Assembly: GCA_964349095.1 (NCBI GenBank)
Contig: CAYGFD010000004.1
Location: 1-32,235, forward strand
Direction: 5' to 3'
Length of the DNA stretch: 32,235 bases
From: UBA10001 sp964349095
Lineage (GTDB): Bacteria; Patescibacteriota; Patescibacteriia; Veblenbacterales; UBA10138
Positions within the stretch are counted from its first letter, which is position 1; each line of letters begins with the position of its first letter. Below are positions 14,560-24,600 of this stretch, one piece after another. Below the pieces are notes generated by a model that was given only the letters and a program-made list of their open reading frames with translations, made no database searches and was not told the DNA's origin. The position numbers were made by a program, and so were the translations under genes.

Positions 14560-16158
14560 ATGAAGAGCGAGCCGAATGGTATTAGTGCCACATGGCATTA
14601 TATCAATATGGTCAGCCGTTTTCTTCTCCTGACCGAAAAGGAGAAGACTTGGCTATATCAACTAATAACTATAACAGCTGCTAGTTTATATATAGAAAAA
14701 AAACTGGGGTTTGTGCCGACGCCTAGACAAATTGCCTTAAGTGTTGCAAACAAAATGCAGATCAGCAGCGCCCAGGTGGAAACAGTATTTAAATACATCG
14801 CAATAGCCGGCTATAGAGAGCATGAAATAAGCACGGATATTGTCGGTGACCGACGCAGTTTAATTACTATGTTTTCCAAACTCATATTTTGTCCGAGTAA
14901 ACATATTGAAGTGTTTGTCGACTACTATTGTTTTGATCCCGATTCCCAACCCTACCGCCAATGGGAATTACTGCGACAAAAACACGGAAGCACAACAAGA
15001 AATATTAACTATATAGTAATGGCTGTTTGGCACCTAATCTGTCCATCTCGACCAAACATACCTGTTGATCGCCTTAAAGGGCTGGCCCCAAGGGGAATAT
15101 TGTTAAATGGTATTGGCGGTAAAATAGTACCGGCTAAACCCTTAACGAATATAAAAAGGGACTACACATCTGTAATCCAAACCAATACAGAATCTAATAG
15201 CTATGAAATTGAACTAGTTGAAAAGCCTGTAACTCAAACTATTCATCAAACAATATCTCGGAAAGGGGTATTTGATACCATGGTAGAAAAAATATCTGCA
15301 CCACCAACGGCGCTGTCCATTCAAGAACTTGTTAGAAAACTAGTCGTCCATGCATTGGACAAACTCATCAGTGTGTTGAACGGCGGCTCTGCTTTGGTCA
15401 ACAGAGACGCTATACTGGTTATCGCCGCCAAATACCTGAAAGGGGCTCCAGCGGAACTGGAGTGCGCTGAAGAGCCGACGATTGTTGGCGTCGTGCCGAT
15501 CTCTGAATTGGTACGGCAGCAACTCAATACTATCATCGATGATATTACAAGCGGAGTAAACGGTGAGTACGAAGTCGTGAAGCGCGAAAACATCATTTCC
15601 ATTGCCGCGGCTGTCATTGAGGAGATGGCGCCAACGCTCGATGTAACGAAAATTACGAAAAAGCGCGGCCGCAAAGCACAAAGTGCGCGGGAAAATCCAC
15701 CTGCCGTACCCACCCCCATGCCGCTGGTACTCCAGGATGATTCGGACAAGCAACCATTCAACATACCCTGCACCAAGTCGGAGAAGAAAGCACTATCTGA
15801 TCGCGCGGATTTTCTGGCAAAGGAATTCGGCGTGCGATGTAGCTTCACCGAAGTTCTCCGCTGGGCATCCAGCGAAGTGGCAACGCTGCTGGTTACAATG
15901 AGTGACGAGGAAAAAGCCGAATGGGTACAAAAAAATGCCCAAGCCGCGGCCGTCAAATCAAATACCACAGCCGGCGTCTACATGGGTAAGGGTTTTCGCG
16001 ATATGTCCGCTTCCATGGTGGCAATACTCAAGAAAAAAGACCCTGGGGCAAAGAAAATCAATCGCCCACTCATGGCTCGCGTCATTCTCTCACTCGCACT
16101 GTCACTCAAGGACAGCGAAGTAAAAAAACGCTACGCTGCCTTCGTGAAAAAACAGTAA
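14560..16158 (+). CDS. Large orphan protein with internal duplication and mixed base composition
   Basis: A 532-residue soluble protein; no family recognised. The ATG at 14560 follows ACAGGAG by 6-7 nt. An in-frame TTG further upstream at 14512 lies in the terminator stem and is rejected. Residues 1-85 look like a helical, possibly winged-helix region (TPRQIALSVANKMQISSAQV). Two similar units of about 49 residues lie at 252-300 and 312-360 (IQELVR and ISELVR, then NG, then R.(A/N)I..IAA). A basic KKRGRK stretch resembling an AT-hook, a Pro-rich linker and a helical C-terminal domain follow; FNIPCTKSEKKAL may be ribbon-helix-helix-like. DNA binding is a guess. The first 730 bp are AT-rich (14641-14700: 17 of 60 G+C) and the rest is G+C-rich (15661-15720: 38 of 60), suggesting a fusion. 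Confidence 0.75.
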   Translation: MKSEPNGISATWHYINMVSRFLLLTEKEKTWLYQLITITAASLYIEKKLGFVPTPRQIALSVANKMQISSAQVETVFKYIAIAGYREHEISTDIVGDRRSLITMFSKLIFCPSKHIEVFVDYYCFDPDSQPYRQWELLRQKHGSTTRNINYIVMAVWHLICPSRPNIPVDRLKGLAPRGILLNGIGGKIVPAKPLTNIKRDYTSVIQTNTESNSYEIELVEKPVTQTIHQTISRKGVFDTMVEKISAPPTALSIQELVRKLVVHALDKLISVLNGGSALVNRDAILVIAAKYLKGAPAELECAEEPTIVGVVPISELVRQQLNTIIDDITSGVNGEYEVVKRENIISIAAAVIEEMAPTLDVTKITKKRGRKAQSARENPPAVPTPMPLVLQDDSDKQPFNIPCTKSEKKALSDRADFLAKEFGVRCSFTEVLRWASSEVATLLVTMSDEEKAEWVQKNAQAAAVKSNTTAGVYMGKGFRDMSASMVAILKKKDPGAKKINRPLMARVILSLALSLKDSEVKKRYAAFVKKQ

Positions 16159-16198
16159 TCAATAAATAATGATCGCTGCACCTTTTGCACTATGTATA

Positions 16199-16229
16199 AA
16201 GAGCTCCAGAACACCGGAGCTCTTATTTT
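16199..16229. terminator. Bidirectional intrinsic terminator between convergent genes
   Basis: A 9-bp stem AAGAGCTCC 16199-16207 with GGAGCTCTT 16216-16224 is followed by TATTTTTT on the plus strand. On the minus strand the trailing run is weaker (CTTTATA). It separates the orphan gene from recA, where transcription converges. Confidence 0.8.
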
Positions 16230-17258
16230 TTATTTATCGGCTACTCTTTGTTCTTTCACCTTTCGCCAAATTTCTTGCCGTATCTCTTTTGCTATTTTGC
16301 CATTCTCGCGTAAAAACTGCTTAGCTTGCTCACGACCAACCCCTAATTTTGTCTCACCCATTGAAACCGTGTTACCACTCTTAGTTAATACTTCATATTG
16401 TAGACCCAAATCTATCAAATCACCCGCCACTGATATTCCCTCATTATACATAATATCGAACTCGGCCACCTGAAAGGGCGGTGCAACTTTATTTTTTACC
16501 ACCTTAACCTTAACGCGGTTGCCAATTATTTTTTCTCCCTGCTTTAATTGACCAATACGCCTAACTTCTAACCTGACCGAAGAATAAAATTTTAAAGCCA
16601 TACCTCCAGTAGTAGTTTCTGGATTACCAAAAAATACTCCGATTTTCATTCTAGTTTGGTTCAAAAAGATTATTACAGTCTTTGATTTGGAAACAATGGC
16701 GGTTAACTTTCTTAAAGCCTGACTCATTAAGCGCGCCTGTAAGCCCATGTGACTATCACCCATCTCACCTTCAATTTCTGCTTTCGGTGTTAAAGCGGCC
16801 ACAGAATCAATAACCACAATATCGACCGCATTAGACCGAACTAGGGTCTCAACGATGTCGAGCGCTTGTTCACCAGTATCAGGCTGAGATAAAAATAAGT
16901 CATCAATTTTAACGCCAATTTTTTTTGCATATACTGGATCCAGAGCATGTTCGGCGTCGACGAAAGCGGCGATACCACCAATTTTTTGTAATTCAGCAAT
17001 TGTATGTAAGGCCAAGGTCGTCTTACCAGAAGCTTCGGCACCAAATATTTCTATAACTCGGCCACGTGGCACACCACCAACACCCAAGGCAATATCCAAA
17101 CTTAAGCAACCAGTAGGAATAGAATCCACTGCCATTGCGTGAGCTTCACCCAATTTCATTATAGAACCCTCGCCAAATTTTTCCCTAATTTGATCAATCG
17201 CGAGCTGCGCCGCCTGGGCTTTTTCATCCTTTTCCCCCGCTTGTTTTACTTGTGTCAT
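16230..17258 (-). CDS. recA: Recombinase RecA
   Basis: A 342-residue protein of standard RecA length. Walker A is GAEASGKTT (73-81), where most bacteria have GPESSGKTT. Walker B is VDIVVIDSVAAL (145-156). The L1/L2 region includes GEMGDSHMGLQARLMSQALRKLT and FLNQTRMKIGVFFGNPETTTGG. It forms filaments on single-stranded DNA for recombination and SOS cleavage. The ATG at 17258 has no ribosome binding site. It lies 35 bp after the RodZ-like gene and may share its transcript. No LexA-type operator is evident upstream. Confidence 0.98.
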   Translation of the reverse strand: MTQVKQAGEKDEKAQAAQLAIDQIREKFGEGSIMKLGEAHAMAVDSIPTGCLSLDIALGVGGVPRGRVIEIFGAEASGKTTLALHTIAELQKIGGIAAFVDAEHALDPVYAKKIGVKIDDLFLSQPDTGEQALDIVETLVRSNAVDIVVIDSVAALTPKAEIEGEMGDSHMGLQARLMSQALRKLTAIVSKSKTVIIFLNQTRMKIGVFFGNPETTTGGMALKFYSSVRLEVRRIGQLKQGEKIIGNRVKVKVVKNKVAPPFQVAEFDIMYNEGISVAGDLIDLGLQYEVLTKSGNTVSMGETKLGVGREQAKQFLRENGKIAKEIRQEIWRKVKEQRVADK

Positions 17259-17293
17259 ATCAAAAAAATTAATGTTAATCTGCAGTCATTTTA

Positions 17294-17971
17294 TCAAGGA
17301 ATGGTGCTTTGGGGAAGGGTGGAAACAAGCACTTCCCGACTCAAAATTACATCACCAGAATAAGCGCGATGAGCTAGAAAATTTATAATATTTATACCTG
17401 GCTGGAGCGTGACTACCTGACTAAATTGACCGTCATTATTAACCACTACATTTTCACCATTAATAGTCACCACTGTGCCTGGCTTTGTTAACCCAGTAAC
17501 GGTAATTTCCAAGTTAGATGTAACAAAATTTACTGGCGGATAATAAATTTCTAATGATGGTTTCAAAAAAAGCTGAATAGCTCCGTAACCTAAATAAATT
17601 AATAGAGCTAATAAGATGCCCCCAAGGAGCGCCCAACGACTCGTAAACCAGCCAGCTGATTTAACTTTAGGTAAGTGACTTTTGGTATCAGTATATTTGT
17701 GCCAATAGGCCAACCTCTCGTCATATTCATTAATTACGGCCACAACATTTAATTTTAAGCATTTTGCATACTCCTTAATAAAATGCCGACCATAGCTACC
17801 GGCGGGTAGCTGATGAAACATCTCTTCCTCTAAGGCTTCCAGATAAGGCGCCGGGATTTTTAACTTCCAACTCACCTGCTTTAAAGAGAGTCCCTGTTCT
17901 TGGCGAGCTGATTTTAAAATCTCACCAAAAGACAGCTGCAAACTTATTTGCTTTGCATTAAATCTTGCCAT
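17294..17971 (-). CDS. RodZ-like protein: Xre helix-turn-helix, membrane helix, extracytoplasmic beta domain
   Basis: A 225-residue protein. Residues 12-75 are an HTH_25 domain as in RodZ (GEILKSARQEQGLSLKQVS, then SYGRHFIKEYAKCL). One membrane helix lies at about 115-138. The C-terminal part, from about 148, is an Ig-like or glucodextranase-B-like beta domain (ITVTGLTKPGTVVTINGE). RodZ links the MreB cytoskeleton to cell-wall growth; no mreB is in this window, so the role is inferred. The stop is TGA, showing that UGA is not reassigned. The ATG is 2 bp after the ftsK stop, implying translational coupling. Confidence 0.85.
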   Translation of the reverse strand: MARFNAKQISLQLSFGEILKSARQEQGLSLKQVSWKLKIPAPYLEALEEEMFHQLPAGSYGRHFIKEYAKCLKLNVVAVINEYDERLAYWHKYTDTKSHLPKVKSAGWFTSRWALLGGILLALLIYLGYGAIQLFLKPSLEIYYPPVNFVTSNLEITVTGLTKPGTVVTINGENVVVNNDGQFSQVVTLQPGINIINFLAHRAYSGDVILSREVLVSTLPQSTIP

Positions 17972-17973
17972 AA

Positions 17974-20271
17974 TTATTTACTGTCTGGCTCTTGATCGAC
18001 TTCTGCTACCAACTCTTCGTCTTGGCCAGGATCTGACTCAACGCTGTCGGTAACTTGGTCAACCGGCTCAGCGGCAATTTCCTCATCCGTGTTAACATCA
18101 TTTTGGACCTCATCAACCTGAACTTCTTCCTGACTATCAACCGACTCATCTAACATTTGCTGTTCCCAACTAATTTGATCTACTAAAACCTCACGTGGCT
18201 TTGCGCCGTCACCCGGGCCAACTATACCCGATTCTTCTAATAAATCCATAAGCCTAGCGGCGCGAGCATAACCAACACGTAAACGACGCTGTAGCAGCGA
18301 TGCCGATGCTTTGCCAGCACGAATCACCACCGCCTTAGCCTCTTCTAATAAATCATCACCGTCGCTCGACATACCAGATACTCCACGGCCACCAGACTGT
18401 CTAGCTACAATGGCCGGATTGAACTCTGGCTTTGCCTGAGCGGCAATATATTTAACAACGCGATCTATTTCTTCGTCACTTACAAATGCGCCCTGCAATC
18501 TCTTTGGTTTGGATAATTGCGGAGAAATATATAAACAGTCGCCCTTACCTAATAATTTTTCCGCACCCGAGGTATCTAAAATAGTTCTAGAATCGACAGC
18601 CGAGGCGACAGTGAAGGCAATGCGGTTAGTAATATTGGCTTTGATCAAACCAGTAATAACATCGACCGATGGTCTTTGGGTCGCAACGATCAAGTGTATA
18701 CCCACGGCGCGAGCCATTTGGGCAAGCCTAATAATTGCGGCCTCAACATCGTTAGCGGCAACTGCCATTAAATCTGCTAACTCATCAATGACAACTACGA
18801 TGTAAGGCATATCCCCACCAGTCTCTCTATATGATTGAATATTACGCTTACCAGCAGCCGCCAACACTTGGTAACGCCTATCCATTTCTGACACCACCCA
18901 CTTTAAGGCATTGATAGTTTTATCAATTTCAGTAATAACCGGCGTCAATAAATGAGGCACGTCGTTATATGATGCCAACTCCACTCGCTTGGGGTCTACA
19001 ATAATAAACTTTAAATCATCGGGGGAATTAATATATAAAAGAGATATAAGTATGGAGTTGATGCAAACTGATTTTCCTGAGCCAGTGGAACCGGCTATGA
19101 GTAAGTGCGGCATATTTTCTATATTTGCCACCCAGGACTTGCCGGCTACATCTTTACCTAAAGCAATAGTTAAATTAGATTTACGCTGCTTAAAACCTTC
19201 GCTCTCCAAAATTTCCTTTAAAGAAACGGTGGCAACAGACTGATTTGGCACCTCAATACCTACCAACGCCTTGCCTGGAATAGGTGCCTCAATACGTATC
19301 GGGTGGGCAGCTAATGAAAGCGCCAAGTCGTTCGACAACCCAGTTATTTGGGCAAGCTTCACACCTTGAGCTGGTTTTAAAGTGTATTGAGTGACGGTAG
19401 GGCCAATACTAATATCACCCATTTCCACTTCAATACCAAAATCAGCTAAAGTTTTTTGAATAGTTTCAATATGAGCCTCTACGTTTCCACTCGTAGGTTT
19501 AGATGAGCTATTTTTAAGTAATTCCAGAGGCACTTCAATTTTTTTTCTCGAAGCTCGAATTTTAATTAGCGGCTCCTGAACGGAGGCCGTTGCTACCTGT
19601 TTGTTTGAACGAAATGCTTTCGGAACTAATTTTGATAAATTTTTAACCGTCAGAGGACTCTCCTCGTCACCATCATCCTCGTCGCTTTCAACATAAGGCT
19701 CAGGTTCAATTGTTGAAATATTAATCTTGTTTTTAAAGCTAAGTGTTTTTCCCAAATCCTTAATGGTTGTTTGCAAAAAAACCAACAGACCACCAACAAT
19801 TAAGGCGATTAAAAAAATACCCGAAGCCCATAAACCCATGATGTTGTTAAGGGGTGTAAAAACTAAATAACCAATCACTCCGCCCGCGCCGCCGGAGCGA
19901 GCAAATTGCCAAGACAAATTATCATTAAAAATTAAATATAGTGACGCGACTAGACCAAAGAAAACCATGAACATGCCCAGCCAATGATGAAATTCTAAAC
20001 CGCTACGCGATTTCAAATACTTAATTGACCAATACAGAATAATAAATGGTACCGCCCAACCAAGATAGCCAAATAAAACAGCTAATAAGTGATACAACCA
20101 CTCACCAAAAACACCGGCTAAATTAGCTAACGAAAGGATTAAAATAACGCTCAAGGCCAGTAAGAAAAGCGCCAGTAGATTATGTTTTGTCTCTGGCCTA
20201 AAATTACCTTTAACCTGGAGCTCGTCTTCTTCACGGACTGCAGTTTTTTTTACACCTTTTCTCGCCCACAT
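17974..20271 (-). CDS. ftsK: DNA translocase FtsK
   Basis: A 765-residue protein. The N-terminal region has four membrane helices (about 31-54, 60-80, 98-115, 130-167). An acidic linker follows, then the RecA-like motor with Walker A GSTGSGKS (394-401) and Walker B IVVVIDELADL (491-501). The winged-helix gamma domain, which reads KOPS sites in known FtsKs, spans about 640-697. Unusually, some 65 mainly acidic residues follow gamma. FtsK anchors at the division septum and pumps chromosome ends for dimer resolution. A TATAAT lies 13 nt before the ATG. The gene heads an ftsK-rodZ-recA cluster. Confidence 0.96.
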   Translation of the reverse strand: MWARKGVKKTAVREEDELQVKGNFRPETKHNLLALFLLALSVILILSLANLAGVFGEWLYHLLAVLFGYLGWAVPFIILYWSIKYLKSRSGLEFHHWLGMFMVFFGLVASLYLIFNDNLSWQFARSGGAGGVIGYLVFTPLNNIMGLWASGIFLIALIVGGLLVFLQTTIKDLGKTLSFKNKINISTIEPEPYVESDEDDGDEESPLTVKNLSKLVPKAFRSNKQVATASVQEPLIKIRASRKKIEVPLELLKNSSSKPTSGNVEAHIETIQKTLADFGIEVEMGDISIGPTVTQYTLKPAQGVKLAQITGLSNDLALSLAAHPIRIEAPIPGKALVGIEVPNQSVATVSLKEILESEGFKQRKSNLTIALGKDVAGKSWVANIENMPHLLIAGSTGSGKSVCINSILISLLYINSPDDLKFIIVDPKRVELASYNDVPHLLTPVITEIDKTINALKWVVSEMDRRYQVLAAAGKRNIQSYRETGGDMPYIVVVIDELADLMAVAANDVEAAIIRLAQMARAVGIHLIVATQRPSVDVITGLIKANITNRIAFTVASAVDSRTILDTSGAEKLLGKGDCLYISPQLSKPKRLQGAFVSDEEIDRVVKYIAAQAKPEFNPAIVARQSGGRGVSGMSSDGDDLLEEAKAVVIRAGKASASLLQRRLRVGYARAARLMDLLEESGIVGPGDGAKPREVLVDQISWEQQMLDESVDSQEEVQVDEVQNDVNTDEEIAAEPVDQVTDSVESDPGQDEELVAEVDQEPDSK

Positions 20272-20284
20272 AATTGGTAATGAA

Positions 20285-20290
20285 ATTATA
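20285..20290 (-). promoter_or_regulatory. -10 box of ftsK
   Basis: TATAAT on the minus strand lies 13 nt before the ATG at 20271, in the 39-bp gap after the transporter gene. It would give a leader of about 6 nt. Confidence 0.4.
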
Positions 20291-20310
20291 TAAAAAAATA
20301 AGGTAAATAG

Positions 20311-21594
20311 CTAGTTGCCAGACCGATGCCAGCTTTTTACTATCCCCACCGTCGACGTTATTCCTGTGTCCTCATAATAACGATGGTAATAAAAATACAC
20401 GACTGTGCCGATTAAAAATATTGCGCCAGCCAATATTAAGTAAAGGGAATTGAAGCCAAACCATTGTGCCGCCAAACCAACAAACAATGGGGAAATAATA
20501 GTTCCCAATTTTTCCGCCAATTTAGTCAATGCCGCTGTTTCACCTTCTAAGTTTAATGGGGACATTTGGAATAGTACCGGACGTATAACCATATTTAACA
20601 CGGTTAACGATAATGACATTAAAAATCCTACTACCCAAAACATTGCTTCACTGTGCCAAATATGGAAAACCAAAAATAGGCAGGCCATTAACCAAAAACC
20701 AGAAAGAATAGTGACTCTTTTTAGTAGTCGATCAACAAATTTAGAATAATAGACAGACAAAAAAATTGGCACATGGTAGACAATACTGACAATGCCAATT
20801 TCAAGTAAACTCAGGTTCTGTTCTATTCCCACTAATGGTATAAAAACAATAAAGCAAAAATTAATAAAAAATATCGTGAACACGCTCATTATTTGTATGT
20901 AAAAAAATTTATGATAATACTTAAGCGAGTGTAAAGATTTTAACAAATAATCAGGACTGAAAATATCCTTGATTAGGTGAGAATAATTAACCACTATATT
21001 GTTGGTTGATTGCAATCGGCGAGAAATAAGTAAACCTAAGACAGTAAATAAGAAGACCGCAAAAAAACCATAATACAAAGGCCACCAAGTAACAATAGCC
21101 AGTACTGACAAAGTGCCTAAAGTAAATCCTAGAGAATCCAATGATAAATAGTATGAAAAATTAAAAGAGCGATCGCCACTATAATGCCTATCAATGTAAG
21201 CTTGGCCAGTTTCGAAAATAATAATTGAGCCTATACCATTTATAAATACCGCCAACCATAATAACCAGACAGAATGCCAAAAGCCAGCCAGTAAATATAA
21301 TGAACTGACAGCTAAATACATCCATAATGAAAGTTGAATAATGGTTTTGTGATCAAATTTATCAATCACTTTACCTAAAGGAAAAACAATTAATAGCCCG
21401 GCAAAACTAAAAGTTGATATAATGACGCTTGTAAAAATTAGATTATTGGTGATGTCGTTGATATAAATAGACCACCACGGATCAATAAAACCAAAACCAA
21501 ATTCAAAAAAAAGCATCACGGCCGCCAGCACCTTAATCGGTTGGGGAATTTTTTTAACCATTGACCACAGGCTATCAATGTTTGTATTTAACAT
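20311..21594 (-). CDS. MFS transporter
   Basis: A 427-residue protein with about twelve hydrophobic helices in two halves. The loop between helices 2 and 3 reads PLGKVIDKFDHKT, matching the MFS G-x-x-x-D-R-x-x-R/K pattern. A second, weaker copy (YYSKFVDRLLKR) lies in the second half. It moves a small solute across the cytoplasmic membrane; drug efflux is typical for such proteins but the substrate is unknown. The ATG at 21594 is preceded 6 nt upstream by an extended -10, with no ribosome binding site. It shares the strand with ftsK, 39 bp downstream. Confidence 0.9.
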   Translation of the reverse strand: MLNTNIDSLWSMVKKIPQPIKVLAAVMLFFEFGFGFIDPWWSIYINDITNNLIFTSVIISTFSFAGLLIVFPLGKVIDKFDHKTIIQLSLWMYLAVSSLYLLAGFWHSVWLLWLAVFINGIGSIIIFETGQAYIDRHYSGDRSFNFSYYLSLDSLGFTLGTLSVLAIVTWWPLYYGFFAVFLFTVLGLLISRRLQSTNNIVVNYSHLIKDIFSPDYLLKSLHSLKYYHKFFYIQIMSVFTIFFINFCFIVFIPLVGIEQNLSLLEIGIVSIVYHVPIFLSVYYSKFVDRLLKRVTILSGFWLMACLFLVFHIWHSEAMFWVVGFLMSLSLTVLNMVIRPVLFQMSPLNLEGETAALTKLAEKLGTIISPLFVGLAAQWFGFNSLYLILAGAIFLIGTVVYFYYHRYYEDTGITSTVGIVKSWHRSGN

Positions 21595-21600
21595 GCCTAA

Positions 21601-21609
21601 ATTATAACA
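21601..21609 (-). promoter_or_regulatory. Extended -10 box of the MFS gene, leaderless type
   Basis: On the minus strand TGTTATAAT (TGn plus perfect TATAAT) is followed by 6 nt and the ATG at 21594. Predicted initiation falls on the start codon. Confidence 0.6.
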
Positions 21610-21642
21610 TAATTTACACTAATTTTATGTATGTTCATAAAC

Positions 21643-21671
21643 AAAAAACCCCACCGTAATGGTGGGGTTTT
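21643..21671 (-). terminator. Terminator of the rpoBC operon
   Basis: An 11-bp stem (AAAACCCCACC with GGTGGGGTTTT) around a 5-nt loop lies 10 bp after the rpoC stop. On the minus strand it is followed by a T run at 21648-21643. Confidence 0.9.
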
Positions 21672-21681
21672 AATCTATAAA

Positions 21682-24600
21682 TTATTCTTCGATCGGTGCT
21701 TCAGCAATTATTCCGTCTGCTACCTGTACACCTACTTCTGACATCATGGCTTTGGCTTGATCAGCTAAAGATTGTAGTTCAGCTTCCCGCTGAGAACGCG
21801 CTTCGGCTTGCGCCTTCATAATGACAACCATATCCTTTTCTAATCGGTCTTGAAGCTCACCCATACCTGTTCCGGCTGGAATTAAGCGTCCAATAATAAC
21901 GTTTTCTTTTAAGCCACGTAGATGATCAATCTTACCAGTGACGGCGGCATCGATTAATACGCGAGCGGTTTCTTGGAAAGAAGAAGCGGATAAGAAACTG
22001 TCGGTCGTTAATGAAGCTTTAGTAACACCTAACAATATCCTCATGCCATCTGGCATTTGACCACCCTTTTTGACTTCATCCTTGGCTTCTTCGTATTCTG
22101 CGAGAGTAACTATTTCACCAGGTAACAAATCCGTATCACCAGCATCATTAATATAAACACGGGAGAACATCTGTCTAATTATAATTTCGACGTGCTTGTC
22201 GTTTAACTTTTGTCCTTGAATAGAATAAATATACTGGATTTCTTTCAAGATGTATTTTTCTACGGCTTCCAAACCTTTAAGGTCGTACAACTGACTTAAT
22301 TCCAATGGACCTTCGGTGAGTTGTTGACCTTTTTTAACTGTATCACCATCGTTTACCCAAACTGCAAATCCGGAAGGCGCTGGTATTTCCTTAAGAGCAA
22401 TACCTTTTCCTCTAATAACAACCTGTTTCGAATCTACTTCGGCAATACCTTCGATACCGGCATTAACATCACCACCCTCAGCTGTTTTCATTACTGCATC
22501 GCCTTCTTTTACTTTGGCTCCGTTCTTCACTAATATTTTTCCACCAGGATAACGTACTAAGGTGTGGGCTTCTTCAACTTCACCCTCGTGATGCAAAATA
22601 ATAAATTTCTGTCGCCCCTGGGACTTAATGTCTACCTTACCATCAAACTCAGCTAGTATAGCTGCTTTACGAATTGGTCTAGCTTCAAAAATTTCTTCCA
22701 CGCGAGGTAAACCTTGGGTGATGTCTTCTGCTGATGCTACTCCGCCAGTGTGGAAAGTTCTCATTGTTAACTGAGTTCCTGGTTCACCAATAGACTGTGC
22801 GGCAATTATACCAGCGGCCGTACCGATGGCAATTAATTTGTTATAACCCAAATCCCAACCATAGCACTTTTGGCACAATCCACGCTGCGTCTTGCAGGTT
22901 AAATTTGATCTAATCTTTACACCCGGTACTTGTAACTCATCGATTAACTTAGCTTCAGCCCCGGTTACAATCTCTCCCTTCTTAATAAGAATTTCGCCCG
23001 TCTTGGGATTTAATACATTATCCATTACCGCCCTACCCTTGATACGTTCACCTAAAGTATCTCCAGCATCACTAGACTCATCTTTCAACCACATCAAACC
23101 TTCTTTATCTCCACAATCTTTTTCTTTAATAACCATGTCCTGAGAAACATCGATCAGACGTCTAGTCAAATAACCAGCGTTAGATGTTCTAAGAGCAGTA
23201 TCAGAAAGTCCTTTTCTAGTTCCGTGTGTAGAAATGAAGAATTCGAGTACATCCACACCTTCTTTAAAGTTTCCTTTAACAGGCAATTCAATAGTTTCTC
23301 CGGCTGGGTTTGTCACCAAACCTTTCATACCCATCATTTGTGTTAGCTGGGCCCAAGAACCTCGAGCGCCAGACTCAATCATGGCGTAAACTGGACCAGC
23401 GGGATTCAATAATGTTCTGGAAATTTTTGTAACTTGCTCCTTAACCCGTGCCCAAATTTCAACAATTTTAATATGTCGCTCTTCACTCGTGAGTAATCCC
23501 TGTTGATACTGATCCTCAATTTCTGCAACTTGCTTATCAGCAACGGTATATAACTCGGCACGTTCTGGTAAATCTGGTAAATCACTCATTCCCCATGACA
23601 AACCTGACTTAGTCAAATAATCAAATGATATTTCTTTAATATTATCAGCTAGTTTAGCCGTACCTTCAGTGCCGACTAACTCCAAACAACGCGCCATTAA
23701 AGCTTTTAAGGTCTTACTGGTTAACATGTCATTGTAAAACTGTAATTCTGGCGGCAAAATTTTATTAAACAAAACTCGACCGACCGTGGTCTTCACCCGT
23801 TCACCATTAATTCTTACTAAAATCTCTTCTCCTAATTTAATAAAATTGTTTTGAAAGGAAAAGATAGCTTCCTCGGCATCGGCAAACGCCTTAGGATTGT
23901 CGTGGGTCAAACTAATCTTGGTCATGTAGTAACAACCCAAAATCATGTCTTGGTGCGGTGACACAATTGGAGCGCCAGTTGCTGGTTTTAACAAATTCTT
24001 TGCCGATAACATAATATTCTGCGCTTCCCATTTTGCTTCTTCAGTAATAGGAACGTGCACAGCCATTTGGTCTCCGTCAAAGTCAGCGTTAAAAGCCGGA
24101 CAAACTAAGGGGTGTATTTGAATAGCCTTACCTTCTATCAACACTGGTTGGAAAGCCTGAATACCTAAACGGTGTAAAGTAGGGGCACGGTTTAACAATA
24201 CATGTGAACCCTTTACTACTTCTTCCAAAATATCCCACACTACCTCTACCTTGGACTCGATCATGCGATTGGCACTACGAACATTGTGGACGTATTCTCT
24301 TTCAATTAATTTAGAAATAATAAATGGCTTAAACAATTCCAAAGCCATCATCTTTGGTAAACCGCACTGATTGATTTCAAGTCTAGGACCAACCACGATA
24401 ACGCTACGACCAGAGTAGTCAGTTCGCTTACCTAATAAATTTTGTCGGAAACGTCCTTGTTTACCTTTCAAAATATCAGCGATGGATTTAAGCATTCTTC
24501 TTTGACCAGTTGAGGCTGTAACAGTCTTACCATGACGAGCGCTGTTATCAATCAATGCGTCAACCGCCTCTTGCAACATTCTCTTTTCATTACGACAAAT

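Noticed and set aside
15321..15968. Minus-strand frame of 215 codons
   Set aside because: Ser/Thr-rich translation caused by the G+C-rich sense codons; no ribosome binding site and no neighbour support.
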